Of a stretch of DNA of 64,000 nucleotides, positions 51,862 to 60,968 are shown piece after piece. A model generated the notes under the pieces. It was given only the letters and a program-made list of their open reading frames with translations. It was not told the DNA's origin and did not search any database. Origin of the DNA: Ardenticatenaceae bacterium (GTDB lineage Bacteria; Chloroflexota; Anaerolineae; Promineifilales; Promineifilaceae); assembly GCA_011525915.1 (NCBI GenBank), contig WYBM01000071.1:1-64000 (forward strand), given 5' to 3'. How positions within the stretch are numbered: the first letter of the stretch is position 1; each line of letters starts with the position of its first letter. The translations under genes were made by a program, and so were the position numbers.

Positions 51862-52692
51862 TCAGGTGGGTAAAGGGGTAGTGAGCATGGCCAGAAAATC
51901 GGGGGCAAAGTGGCCCTGGTACACGGCCGTGACAGCCCCCATCAGGCGTACCCCGTTGGCCAGCACGTCTACGGTCATCTCTCCCCCGGCCATCTTCACG
52001 GTAATGGGGCTGCCGGGTGTGCAGCGCCCGGTGCGCACGGCCGCGGCCGCGGCCGCGCTGGCAGAGGTGCCAGAGGCCAGCGTGTAACCGGCGCCGCGCT
52101 CCCAAATTTCAATCTGAAGGGTGTGGTTATCCAGCACATGGGCCAGCTGTACGTTGGTGCGGTGTGGGAAAGAGGGCGCGGTTTCAATGAGCGGTCCCCA
52201 GGTATGAATGCGCGCCAGCTCAGGGGTAAAAATGACACAATGTGGGTTGCCAATAGACACGGCCGTGGCCTGTACTAACACCTCACCCACATGGAAGGCC
52301 TTATCCAGAAAATGAACCTGCAGCTCACCCATCAGCAAGGTCACACTGCCTGTTTTACCGTCTATCTGGGCGGGAATGAACGTGCCGCCCATGCTGAGGG
52401 TAAATTCGCTGCCCGCCTGGTAGTGAGCGTCAGCCACATAACGGGCAAAGATGCGCAGGCCGTTGCCGCTGCGTTCGGCTTCGCTGCCGTCGGGGTTAAA
52501 AAAGCGGAGGGCAGGGGTGGTGACGGCCGTGCCTGGTAACGGCCCGTAACAAATGCCGTCCGCGCCCACGCCAAAATGCCGGTCACATATCAGGCGGATA
52601 TTCGCCGGTGTTAAGGGTATGTCACACCGTGCCGGGTCAATGACGATCATGTCGTTGCCCAGGGCACTGTATTTGGCGAAGTGAAAGGTCAT
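51862..52692 (-). CDS. dapF: DapF-family (diaminopimelate epimerase-like) protein with both catalytic Cys replaced by Ser
   Basis: 276 residues, full length for DapF, with both alpha/beta halves: KYSALGNDMIVID at the start, NPDGSEAERSGNGLRIFARY, GNPHCVIF and ERGAGYTLASGTSASA. In DapF the motifs are C-G-N-G and A-C-G-[ST]-G-A-C, whose first cysteines are the acid/base pair. Here they are Ser75 (AGC) and Ser207 (TCT), and the second motif also has Gly-to-Ser and Cys-to-Ser changes. Substrate-binding residues look kept. Either it uses serines for a different reaction or it is not an epimerase. Its start overlaps the GNAT stop by four bases. Confidence 0.85.
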   Translation of the reverse strand: MTFHFAKYSALGNDMIVIDPARCDIPLTPANIRLICDRHFGVGADGICYGPLPGTAVTTPALRFFNPDGSEAERSGNGLRIFARYVADAHYQAGSEFTLSMGGTFIPAQIDGKTGSVTLLMGELQVHFLDKAFHVGEVLVQATAVSIGNPHCVIFTPELARIHTWGPLIETAPSFPHRTNVQLAHVLDNHTLQIEIWERGAGYTLASGTSASAAAAAAVRTGRCTPGSPITVKMAGGEMTVDVLANGVRLMGAVTAVYQGHFAPDFLAMLTTPLPT

Positions 52693-53255
52693 ATCCCGGT
52701 GTAGTCTCGCTTTAGCAGGGCAAACAGGTGTAGATCATGAAAGGCGCGCTGCCAGTAACCATATTCACGCAGCAGCCCTTCTTTCTGAAAGCCAAGTTTG
52801 CGCAGCAGCGTCATAGAGGGTTCATTGCCAGTCATGACATAAGCCTCTATGCGGTTGAGCTGCATCTGGGTAAAGCCAAAGGAAAGCACGGCTGTTAACA
52901 CTTCTGTCATGATTCCCTGTCGCCAATAGGCCTGCCCCAATTCATACCCTACGGCCGCACAGTGAAAGTGGTGCTTCCACTCACCAAAGCCACAGGTGCC
53001 TAAAACGTGATCATCCGTTTTGCGGGCGATAGCCCAACGAATGGTACGCCGCTCGGCAAAACGCTGCTGCATGCGGGCTACCAGTTCTTCCGCCTGGGCC
53101 ATGTCTGTGTAGGTGGGTTGGTCATAATAACGGGTCACTTCCGGGTCATTAAAGGTGGCAAAGATGGCCGGGGCGTCAGACGGCCGTATTTGGCGCAGCC
53201 ACAGGCGTTCCGTTTCCAACACCGGAAACTCATCAAAAAGGGTGTCTGTATTCAT
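52689..53255 (-). CDS. GNAT acetyltransferase (RimJ/RimL-like)
   Basis: 188 residues. ETERLWLRQIRPSDAPAI at the start, GTCGFGEWKHHF, the acetyl-CoA pyrophosphate-binding stretch GYELGQAYWRQGIMTEVLTA, and MTGNEPSMTLLRKLGFQKEG at the end are typical of the RimJ/RimL group that acetylates protein N-termini or small amines. It is translationally coupled to the DapF-like gene, so a substrate related to amino acids is possible. Confidence 0.88.
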   Translation of the reverse strand: MNTDTLFDEFPVLETERLWLRQIRPSDAPAIFATFNDPEVTRYYDQPTYTDMAQAEELVARMQQRFAERRTIRWAIARKTDDHVLGTCGFGEWKHHFHCAAVGYELGQAYWRQGIMTEVLTAVLSFGFTQMQLNRIEAYVMTGNEPSMTLLRKLGFQKEGLLREYGYWQRAFHDLHLFALLKRDYTGI

Positions 53256-53750
53256 AGGCAGGGCCGCCTCCAGTCAATCACGCACTTGATTGTTTTGCTC
53301 CCTGAGTTTACGGTTTAACTTGTTGCCAAATGTTGTTGTTTCAGGTTTTGATTTCATTAGTGTTACCTTTACCTCTAACAAAATATACCTGCAGGAATCA
53401 GATTGCACGAATTTTACCCTTCTGGTCAAACGACTAAAGGAATAAAACTTGTTTCTGCCTTGTACAATGAGAACGGCCGCGCCTCCTGCGGCCACACTGG
53501 CGATAACCTCGTGCAATTTGCGTAGCCTAAACAGCATTTTGGCGTCAAACAAATAATCCAATTTGTTATACAATTTTAAGGAATTATCGTCCCGATGGTA
53601 TTTGGCAATCGGCCACGCACCCCAGCAGTCCACGCAAACACAACACCCGGACTGCCAAACAACATGACTTCACAAAAGTGGCTCACCTGGTGTCTTTGTA
53701 AATGCGTATGTATGTGCAGCTGAATGTACAAAGGTGTCAAAGGCGGACCT
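53256..53750. other. Gene-poor interval
   Basis: About 500 bp of AT-richer sequence between a minus-strand and a plus-strand gene. A 119-codon minus-strand frame (53633-53274) is open but has no ribosome-binding site, domain or protein-like composition, so I do not call it. Promoters for the GNAT operon and the secreted protein must lie here. Confidence 0.4.
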
Positions 53751-54875
53751 ATGAAAAAACATTTCTATCTTTCACTGTTTCTCTTTTTTGTCCTAACAAT
53801 GGGGGCTGTTGGCTCTACAGTAACTGTTCAGGCAGCGACTGTTTGTTCTCCACTTTCTGCCGGGCGAACGGTCTGGTGGCCGGGGAACGGCAGTCCAGGC
53901 CCATGTGCTGTCACTATGACTGTGCCCACGACGCAACTGCTCTATCCCAAACTGTCAGGTGCTTTCATTGAGCTGCATGCCCAACCTCTACAGCCCGGGT
54001 TATGGACGGGTGTTCAGTGGCAGAATGCGGAGGGTGGTTGGCACGATACCGAAGGCTGGCAGGGGGCATTCAACTTAGACCAGCGCGTCTTGTGGTATGT
54101 TGGCGAGGAGCATTTAGGGGATGGCCCTTTCCGCTGGCTGGTATACGAAAATGAGGGAAGTAACTTGCTGGCGGTAAGCCAACCGTTTGCTCTCCCATCT
54201 CATGGCGGCGAAGTTCTGCGTATCGAGGTCTCATTGGGTGATTCTCTGCCCGAAGCACCAGCCACAATATCGAACAATAGCAACGATGTCTACGACAACT
54301 TTGACAACCCCACTTACGATGGAACCCTTGATGCGACACGCTGGGCACGAGGAGACGGTTGTGAAAACGTGGCTCAACATGAGGGGGTGCTGCTCTTTCC
54401 AGGCGGCTGGTGCTTTTTATATGTCAGACAAACACAAGTTTCTATTGATCAGTTGGATCTTTTTGAGGCAAGGGTAAAAGTAGCCAGCGATCATAACGGC
54501 CAACTTGTTACACAGGAAATCACTTTTATAACTGATGATTTACCGAGTGGGATCTGGTGGGCAACTTGTGGCATTCGCGCCGAAGCTGAAGGAGTAAGCA
54601 CTTTTTTTAACGTCTTTAGCGAAGGTTTTGGCGGTGATGAAATAGGCGTGACACAGCCGGCACAATATGACCAATGGTACACCATCCGTCTTGAGTTAGA
54701 TAGCGATACGATGATCTTCAGTTGTTATGCTGATGATCAATTACTTGGGTCTATTAATCCCCAAGATGCATCTGCGCTAAAAGAGGCCCGCTTTAACCGT
54801 ATTTTAGAGTCTGCTCGTCCGCCTGGCTCGTTTGCAACGACATATGTAGATGATGTTCGTGTGGCCAATGAATAA
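53751..54875 (+). CDS. Secreted beta-sandwich protein of unknown function
   Basis: 374 residues from the ATG at 53751 (MKKHFYLSLFLFFVLTMGAV, signal peptide ending around VQA). The middle (~30-150) is Trp-rich. From ~185 a concanavalin-like beta-sandwich is suggested (YDNFDNPTYDGTLDATRWA, QYDQWYTIRLELDSDTMIF, YVDDVRVANE at the end), the pattern of LamG/DUF1080-type carbohydrate-binding folds. No catalytic residues are recognised. Confidence 0.65.
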   Translation: MKKHFYLSLFLFFVLTMGAVGSTVTVQAATVCSPLSAGRTVWWPGNGSPGPCAVTMTVPTTQLLYPKLSGAFIELHAQPLQPGLWTGVQWQNAEGGWHDTEGWQGAFNLDQRVLWYVGEEHLGDGPFRWLVYENEGSNLLAVSQPFALPSHGGEVLRIEVSLGDSLPEAPATISNNSNDVYDNFDNPTYDGTLDATRWARGDGCENVAQHEGVLLFPGGWCFLYVRQTQVSIDQLDLFEARVKVASDHNGQLVTQEITFITDDLPSGIWWATCGIRAEAEGVSTFFNVFSEGFGGDEIGVTQPAQYDQWYTIRLELDSDTMIFSCYADDQLLGSINPQDASALKEARFNRILESARPPGSFATTYVDDVRVANE

Positions 54876-54984
54876 TTATGACTGGGAAATGATTTAGGAA
54901 CGTTGGTTCTTTGGGATCTCATGGTGTTGATAGCCTATGTGGAGGGCAGGCATAAGGCCTGCCACGCATCATCAGCTAGCTTTA

Positions 54985-55110
54985 CCGGCAAAACCGCCCA
55001 TCGAAATTTTTGACTTCATCGCCATTGATGAAAGCCATCACGCCATCTACACTGTCTGGAAGCAGGTGCTGGAATACTTTGCGGCCCCGCTTATCAGCCT
55101 GACCGCCAGC
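54985..55110 (+). pseudogene. Fragment of a type I restriction enzyme HsdR (helicase motif II region)
   Basis: The reading PAKPPIEIFDFIAIDESHHA, then IYTVWKQVLEYFAAPLISLTAS, matches the DEAD-box motif II to motif III stretch of HsdR restriction subunits. Coding similarity begins near 54985 and stops near 55110, where the neighbouring gene's end begins. No HsdM or HsdS is nearby. It is a 42-codon relic, possibly left after recombination. Confidence 0.65.
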
Positions 55111-55389
55111 TCATTCAATGCCAATCGAAAACATGTTCTCCAGATCATGCCGGGAGAAAACGCGGAAAGCGATCAGCGTTTCCGAACGAATGATGCCGGG
55201 CACACTGAGCATTTTCTCTGTGACCACTTCGGCCATCTTGTCATTGTTGGCCACGCGCACAATGGCCACCAGATCAAAGCGGCCGGCTACGGAAAAAACC
55301 TCGCTCACACCGTCAAACTCGGCCACAGCGGCGGCTACCTGGTTGATTTGTGGTGGGTTTACATTTAACAAAACAACGGTGCTGACCAT
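55111..55389 (-). CDS. Stand-alone Lrp/AsnC ligand-binding (RAM) domain protein
   Basis: 92 residues from the ATG at 55389, with GGAGG 6 nt upstream. The whole protein is one RAM domain (VVLLNVNPPQINQVAAAVAE, VFSVAGRFDLVAIVRVANND, VPGIIRSETLIAF) without the DNA-binding helix-turn-helix. Such proteins oligomerise and bind amino acids, and may modulate an Lrp-type regulator or an enzyme. Confidence 0.85.
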   Translation of the reverse strand: MVSTVVLLNVNPPQINQVAAAVAEFDGVSEVFSVAGRFDLVAIVRVANNDKMAEVVTEKMLSVPGIIRSETLIAFRVFSRHDLENMFSIGIE

Positions 55390-55640
55390 CTTTTCCTCCA
55401 TACATTGATGCACAGGATAATAATGTGCCTACCATAGCGCCAAGTTAAGCCAAAGGCAACTTTCTGCTGCGATGAAATGCACCGCAGCGGGGAGTCAGAC
55501 ACGGCCGTTTCCCGCCAGCACATTTCCGCTATAATAAACCTTACCAAAAAGATTGACCCCCCTGATTGGGGCGTAGATGCCTGCTTGTTTTTAATCTTTA
55601 CACCCTGATCTTTATTCTCATAGATAAGAGGAGAGTACAC

Positions 55641-58337
55641 ATGCGTAACTCATTTGACCATTTTGGTGCCCGTGCCCAACTGCCGGGGACCAATGTTTAT
55701 TATTACCAATTGGCCAAGCTGGCCTCGTTTGGCGCTATTGACCGGCTGCCCTTTTCCATCAAAGTGCTGCTGGAAGCCCTGCTGCGCACCTGTGATGGTT
55801 ACGCCGTCACCCCCCAGGATGTGGAAAACCTGGCCGGCTATAACGCCGCAAAACCGGCGCAAATTGAACTTCCCTTCAAACCGGGCCGTGTCATCTTGCA
55901 AGACTTTACCGGCGTGCCGGCCGTGGTAGACCTGGCCGCCATGCGCGCCGCCATGGCTCGGCTGGGCGGCGACCCCAAGAAAATTAACCCCATTGTGCCG
56001 GTAGACCTGGTTATTGACCATTCCGTGCAGGTAGACGCTTTTGGTTCGGCCGCAGCGCTTTTTATCAACGCCGAGAAAGAGTTTGTGCGCAACCGCGAGC
56101 GCTATGAATTTCTCAAGTGGGGACAAAAGGCATTTAAAAACTTTACCGTCGTGCCTCCGGCTACGGGCATTGTGCATCAGGTGAACCTGGAATATCTAGG
56201 CAAGGTGGTCATGACGGTGCCCGAAGGGGATGACCTGGTGGCCTTCCCTGACAGCCTGGTGGGAACCGATTCTCACACGACGATGATTGATGGCTTGGGC
56301 ATATTGGCCTGGGGTGTAGGCGGCATTGAGGCTGAAGCCGTTATGCTCGGCCAGCCTATTTACATGCTTACGCCTGAAGTCATTGGGGTGCGGCTGATAG
56401 GTAAGCTGCCAGAGGGTTCAACAGCGACTGACCTGGTATTGGTGGTGACCCAGCTGCTGCGCCAGAAAGGTGTGGTGGGGAAATTTGTAGAATTCTTTGG
56501 CCCTGGCCTCAGCAATATGACCCTGGCTGACAGAGCGACCATTGCCAATATGTGCCCAGAATATGGGGCCACCGTGGGCTTTTTCCCGGTGGACGATGAG
56601 ACGCTGCGTTATTTGCGGCAAACGGGACGGCCAGATGAGCTGGTTGATCTTGTAGAGAAATACACCAAAGCGCAGGGTATTTTTCGCACAGACAGCACCC
56701 CTGACCCAGACTTTGCAGACATCGTAGAATTGGATTTAAACACGGTGCTGCCCAGCCTGGCGGGGCCAAAACGGCCGCAGGATCGCATTCTGGTCAGTGA
56801 GATGAGGCAGAAGTATGAGCAAACGCTGCTGGCACCGGCTGGGCCGCAAGGGATTGGGCTCAGGGAAGCAGAGCTGACAAAAACGGCCGTGGTCAGAAAT
56901 GGCCAGGAAACGGAAATTGGGCATGGCGCGGTGGTCATTGCCGCTATCACTTCCTGTACAAACACCAGCAATCCATACGTTATGTTAAGTGCAGGCTTAC
57001 TGGCTAAAAAGGCGGTGCAGGCCGGCTTGCGTATGCCCCCTTATGTCAAGACCAGCCTGGCCCCCGGCTCCCGTGTTGTAGAAGATTACCTCAAAAAAGC
57101 GGGAGTTTTGCCTTACCTGGAGCAGTTAGGTTTCCACATTGTGGGCTTTGGCTGTACCACCTGCATTGGCAACTCTGGCCCCTTGCCAGAGCCGGTCAGT
57201 GCGGCCATCCAGGAAGGTGACCTGGTGGTCTCCTCTGTGTTGAGTGGTAACCGCAACTTTGAAGGCCGGGTCCATCCGCTGACAAGAACCAACTACCTGG
57301 CCTCGCCGCCGCTGGTGGTGGCTTATGCCCTGGCGGGTCGCACCGATATTGACCTGGACAAAGAACCCATTGGCCTGAATGCAGACGGCCGCCCTGTCTA
57401 CTTAAAAGATATCTGGCCTACCAACCGGGAGGTGGCGGAAACGGTTGCCAAAACGCTTACGGCCGATATGTTCCGTGAGCAATATGCTAATGTCTATGAT
57501 GGTAATCCTGAGTGGAACAAAATCCCCGTGCGTGGTGGTGAGCTGTATGAATGGAATCCGGATTCTACCTATATTCAGGAACCTCCCTTTTTCATGGATC
57601 TGACGCCGGAGGTGAAACCCATCACCAATATTAACCATGCGCGTGTCCTGGTGAAAGTGGGTGACTCGGTGACAACTGACCATATCTCTCCTGCCGGAGC
57701 CATTTCTCGTACCAGCCCGGCCGGGAAATACCTGCTTGAGCATGACGTAGAGCCACCTTATTTTAATAGCTATGGGTCACGGCGCGGTAATGACCGGGTG
57801 ATGACGCGCGGTACCTTTGCCAACGTGCGCCTGCGCAACCAGATGGCCCCTGGTACAGAGGGCGGTTGGGCCACCTACCTGCCCACCAATGAAGTGATGA
57901 GCATGTATGACGCCTCTCTTAAATACAAAGTGGACGGTACCCCATTAATGGTGCTGGCCGGTAAGGATTATGGCATGGGCAGTTCACGTGATTGGGCGGC
58001 CAAAGGTGTGTTGTTATTGGGTATAAAAATGGTTATTGCTGAGAGCTATGAGCGTATCCACCGCAGTAACCTGGTGGGCATGGGGGTGCTGCCGCTGCAA
58101 TTTAAGCCAGGGGAAAACCCACAGACGCTGGGGCTGGATGGCACAGAGCGTTACAGCACGGTAAATTTGACCAATGAGGTGAAACCGCTGCAAGACATTA
58201 CCGTGCAGGCTGTCAGGTCTGACGGGACACAAATCACCTTCCAGACCACCTGCCGCATTGATACACCTGTGGAAGTGGACTATTACCGTAATGGCGGCAT
58301 ATTGCATACCGTCTTGCGAAATTTTCTGAAAGAATAA
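55641..58337 (+). CDS. acnA: Aconitate hydratase (AcnA/IRP1 type)
   Basis: 898 residues from the ATG at 55641, after GAGGAGAG; the frame is open from 55566. It converts citrate to isocitrate in the TCA cycle. The [4Fe-4S] ligands are Cys439 (ITSCTNTSNP), Cys505 and Cys508 (FGCTTCIGNSGP). The swivel domain begins near residue 690 (DHISPAGAI) and has KDYGMGSSRDWAAKG. Single gene, ended by a strong hairpin. Confidence 0.95.
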   Translation: MRNSFDHFGARAQLPGTNVYYYQLAKLASFGAIDRLPFSIKVLLEALLRTCDGYAVTPQDVENLAGYNAAKPAQIELPFKPGRVILQDFTGVPAVVDLAAMRAAMARLGGDPKKINPIVPVDLVIDHSVQVDAFGSAAALFINAEKEFVRNRERYEFLKWGQKAFKNFTVVPPATGIVHQVNLEYLGKVVMTVPEGDDLVAFPDSLVGTDSHTTMIDGLGILAWGVGGIEAEAVMLGQPIYMLTPEVIGVRLIGKLPEGSTATDLVLVVTQLLRQKGVVGKFVEFFGPGLSNMTLADRATIANMCPEYGATVGFFPVDDETLRYLRQTGRPDELVDLVEKYTKAQGIFRTDSTPDPDFADIVELDLNTVLPSLAGPKRPQDRILVSEMRQKYEQTLLAPAGPQGIGLREAELTKTAVVRNGQETEIGHGAVVIAAITSCTNTSNPYVMLSAGLLAKKAVQAGLRMPPYVKTSLAPGSRVVEDYLKKAGVLPYLEQLGFHIVGFGCTTCIGNSGPLPEPVSAAIQEGDLVVSSVLSGNRNFEGRVHPLTRTNYLASPPLVVAYALAGRTDIDLDKEPIGLNADGRPVYLKDIWPTNREVAETVAKTLTADMFREQYANVYDGNPEWNKIPVRGGELYEWNPDSTYIQEPPFFMDLTPEVKPITNINHARVLVKVGDSVTTDHISPAGAISRTSPAGKYLLEHDVEPPYFNSYGSRRGNDRVMTRGTFANVRLRNQMAPGTEGGWATYLPTNEVMSMYDASLKYKVDGTPLMVLAGKDYGMGSSRDWAAKGVLLLGIKMVIAESYERIHRSNLVGMGVLPLQFKPGENPQTLGLDGTERYSTVNLTNEVKPLQDITVQAVRSDGTQITFQTTCRIDTPVEVDYYRNGGILHTVLRNFLKE

Positions 58338-58342
58338 GCTCA

Positions 58343-58387
58343 AAGTGACAGCCGCCGGCGAGCAAAGCCCACCGGCGGCTGTCACTT
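58343..58387. terminator. Bidirectional hairpin between convergent genes
   Basis: AAGTGACAGCCGCCGG (58343-58358) and CCGGCGGCTGTCACTT (58372-58387) form a perfect 16-bp stem, 13-nt loop, 5 bp after acnA. There is no long T-run, but position and strength suggest a shared 3' end. A GCCGATTACCTA repeat fragment follows. Confidence 0.65.
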
Positions 58388-58397
58388 GGCCGATTAC

Positions 58398-60803
58398 CTA
58401 AACAGGTAAACTGATGGAGGCCTGGTCTTTACTGACCAGGGTCTTATCTTTTTGTTCTACCAGAAAACCCAGCGCTTCGTCGGCCTTGCCGTCCATGAAG
58501 ATAGACAGGACACGGCCGTGTCTGGCTAGCGGCACATCAATCACCCGCAGCCATTCCCCCAACCTGGTATCTTCCGGTGATAACTGTGCCAGCACATTGG
58601 GCGATTTCCGGAAGAAAGCCCAGTCAAAATAACTGCCGGGCACATGCAAATGCAGTGGCAGCGCATAAATCCCTGACTCCACCAAATCCTGGAAAAAATG
58701 GGTGCCATAAGAAAGCTCCGGCGGCTTGCCGTCTTTGGCTACAGCCATTTCCCCCAACACTTTTGTATTAAAAATGTCTGCATACGTCACGCGTACGCCC
58801 AGGTCCAGGTTGGCGCTGCCCCAGCGGCCAGGCCCCACCAGAATAAAGGATTTATCTTCCAGCAGTTTGTTCAAACGGCCAATAGCCCGACCCAATTCCA
58901 GTTTGGTGGTGATATCTGGAATCTGGCCGTACTTTTCTGGGTCCACAAAGATCACATACTGCACTTGTTCCGCTTTACCGTCGGGGATAAGACCTCGTGA
59001 GGAAAACAAGACGTCTGCCTCGGGCACATCGCTGGGAATCGTGACGGCCGCCTCTTCGCGGTGGCTAAGCGGCCGGCATTGCAGCAGGTGCAGCTTGTAA
59101 TCGGGGTATGGATACTTGGCGATGATCTCGATGGCAAATTCAATATCTACCGGCGTCTTATAGGCCTTTTCCAGGCGGCTGAGAGCTGTACGCATCAACC
59201 TGGTAAACTTCTCATCTTTGATCAGGTAGTCAAAGGTTAACACGAACCGGTCCTCGGCCATTAACCCACCCACTGATACGATCTTTTGTAAATAGTCTCC
59301 CTTGTCTAACAAGGCTATAAACCGCAGCTCCGGATAATTGTGATCCAAAATATCGTCGACGGGCAGAGTTTTAAAACGGTTTTCTTCCAGGTCAACCAAG
59401 TCTATGTACCATTGAGAATATTGTCGCACGGCTTTGGCGGTAGTTTCCGGGCGCAGTTGGGGATGGCTGAGGGCGACCATGCGCGGGTAATCGTTGTCTA
59501 CACGGTCAACAGCACGAGTGCCAATGCCCCATACGATGCGCAGAAACCCATCTTCGCGGCGGATTTTGGCGTTCCAGCGAAAGGGGTTACGGCTGAAACC
59601 GACGCCCGCCAGGGTAGGGAAATAGTAACGGCCGTGTCGCTTGCCGCGCACCCGTTGAATCAAAATGGCCATCCGTTCGTCGTAATCAATGAGCCCATGT
59701 CGCTGCCGGTACAAAATAGCGTCTGGGTTTACCGAACTGGCATAGACACGCTTAATGGCATTCATCAAATCTGTCAGGTTTTCGCTTGGCGTCGCCTGGT
59801 TGGGGCAGAAGTAGCTATGGTATTTTCCAGCAAAGGCAAAGCCAAAGTTATCTTCCAGCAGGCTGGACGAACGCACAATAATCGGATCATCCCCCATTCG
59901 CTGCAAAACAGTACCCAATTGTTCTACCACGTCTGAAGGGAACTCTCCGCGTAAATGTGCTTCCACAATGCTGGGATACTGTGCCCGAATATCTTCCAAC
60001 GTCTTGTATTTTTGGTTCATGACGTTGTCTAGATTATTCATCAGTCGGAAGTCGTAAATCACTTCGCTGCCGATGAAGAAAGAATCGGGGATTTCCACCT
60101 GTTCACTAATGTCTGCCCCTATGTCTGGGTCTTTTTGCTGCAATATTTTCCAGGCCAGCATCATACCTGCTGACTTGCCGCCAATCTTGCCACCGCCAAT
60201 GCGGCGCCGGTAAATGCGCCGCAGGTCGGCAATGCTAAAAACTTTTTTGGCCACGCCAATAAAACGCAGCTGGTCGCTGATCATCCCTTTGATGAGCACT
60301 ACCTTGATTTCTTCCAGATGGTGCTTCACTTGTTCCAGCTCTGGTGGCGACAGCGATTCATATAGTTCCCCCTGGCGAAATAGTAATTCCCAGGGAGCAA
60401 TCTCCGGGTTAAACGTGAGTTCGATGGAGTCATCGTGCCCTGGCTGGTTGTTACGCACTTCTTCAATGATTTGATCCAGCAGCGTAATGCCCAGGTTGTT
60501 GGCAAAGTAGGCGTCTGTTTGAAAGTCGCGGACACGGTCTTTGCGTTTTTGCCAGATATTGGCCTGCTCCTGGCCAAAGGGGTCATGTAACCCTTCGCGG
60601 CGTTGTGACTCGATAGCCTTGTTTTTAACCTCGCGTTCAAAGGTTGTCTGGTCAATGATGCCCCGTCGGAACAATTCTTCGCGCATGCGCACCCGCACCT
60701 GGTCAGCCAGGATGGGATATTGTGCCAGTTTAATGTACACGTCAATGGTGGGCGTAATGCTACGCAAAGGAGGATTGCCGGCGGGGAGGGGTGGTTGATT
60801 CAT
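58398..60803 (-). CDS. PEP/pyruvate-binding (PPDK N-terminal ATP-grasp-like) protein without phosphohistidine domain
   Basis: 801 residues. A ~190-residue N-terminal helical part precedes the PPDK_N ATP-grasp fold: GGGKIGGKSAGMMLAWKIL, DPIIVRSSSLLEDNFGFAFAGKY, VDIEFAIEI and LLQCRPLS. The central swivelling His domain and the C-terminal PEP barrel of PpsA/PpdK are missing; the last ~200 residues are a different domain (LVGPGRWGSANLDLGV). It may phosphorylate another partner or serve as a nucleotide-dependent regulator. Confidence 0.8.
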   Translation of the reverse strand: MNQPPLPAGNPPLRSITPTIDVYIKLAQYPILADQVRVRMREELFRRGIIDQTTFEREVKNKAIESQRREGLHDPFGQEQANIWQKRKDRVRDFQTDAYFANNLGITLLDQIIEEVRNNQPGHDDSIELTFNPEIAPWELLFRQGELYESLSPPELEQVKHHLEEIKVVLIKGMISDQLRFIGVAKKVFSIADLRRIYRRRIGGGKIGGKSAGMMLAWKILQQKDPDIGADISEQVEIPDSFFIGSEVIYDFRLMNNLDNVMNQKYKTLEDIRAQYPSIVEAHLRGEFPSDVVEQLGTVLQRMGDDPIIVRSSSLLEDNFGFAFAGKYHSYFCPNQATPSENLTDLMNAIKRVYASSVNPDAILYRQRHGLIDYDERMAILIQRVRGKRHGRYYFPTLAGVGFSRNPFRWNAKIRREDGFLRIVWGIGTRAVDRVDNDYPRMVALSHPQLRPETTAKAVRQYSQWYIDLVDLEENRFKTLPVDDILDHNYPELRFIALLDKGDYLQKIVSVGGLMAEDRFVLTFDYLIKDEKFTRLMRTALSRLEKAYKTPVDIEFAIEIIAKYPYPDYKLHLLQCRPLSHREEAAVTIPSDVPEADVLFSSRGLIPDGKAEQVQYVIFVDPEKYGQIPDITTKLELGRAIGRLNKLLEDKSFILVGPGRWGSANLDLGVRVTYADIFNTKVLGEMAVAKDGKPPELSYGTHFFQDLVESGIYALPLHLHVPGSYFDWAFFRKSPNVLAQLSPEDTRLGEWLRVIDVPLARHGRVLSIFMDGKADEALGFLVEQKDKTLVSKDQASISLPV

Positions 60804-60867
60804 ACTGGTGATTATAGCAGGCTTGCCAGTATTGGAGAACGGAATATAACAGTAGGGTCGTCATCGG

Positions 60868-60945
60868 TGGGCAGTTATCACTGTTCAGTAACCCGTAAGC
60901 GGTGTTTAGCGGCTGAATACTGACCACTGAACACGGATCATCAAA
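60868..60945. repeat. CAGT/ACTG foldback repeat
   Basis: Arms CAGTTATCACTGTTCAGTAA and CTGAATACTGACCACTGAAC mark the same family as 25185-25364. It lies between divergent genes, directly before the HIT gene. Confidence 0.7.
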
Positions 60946-60968
60946 TATTAAAAATAGTGGAGGCAGAA

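Noticed and set aside
53274..53633. 119-codon minus-strand open frame
   Set aside because: No ribosome-binding site, domain or compositional support; lies in an AT-richer spacer.
54937..55368. 143-codon plus-strand open frame
   Set aside because: Only 54985-55110 resembles a protein (HsdR); the rest is antisense to the RAM-domain gene.
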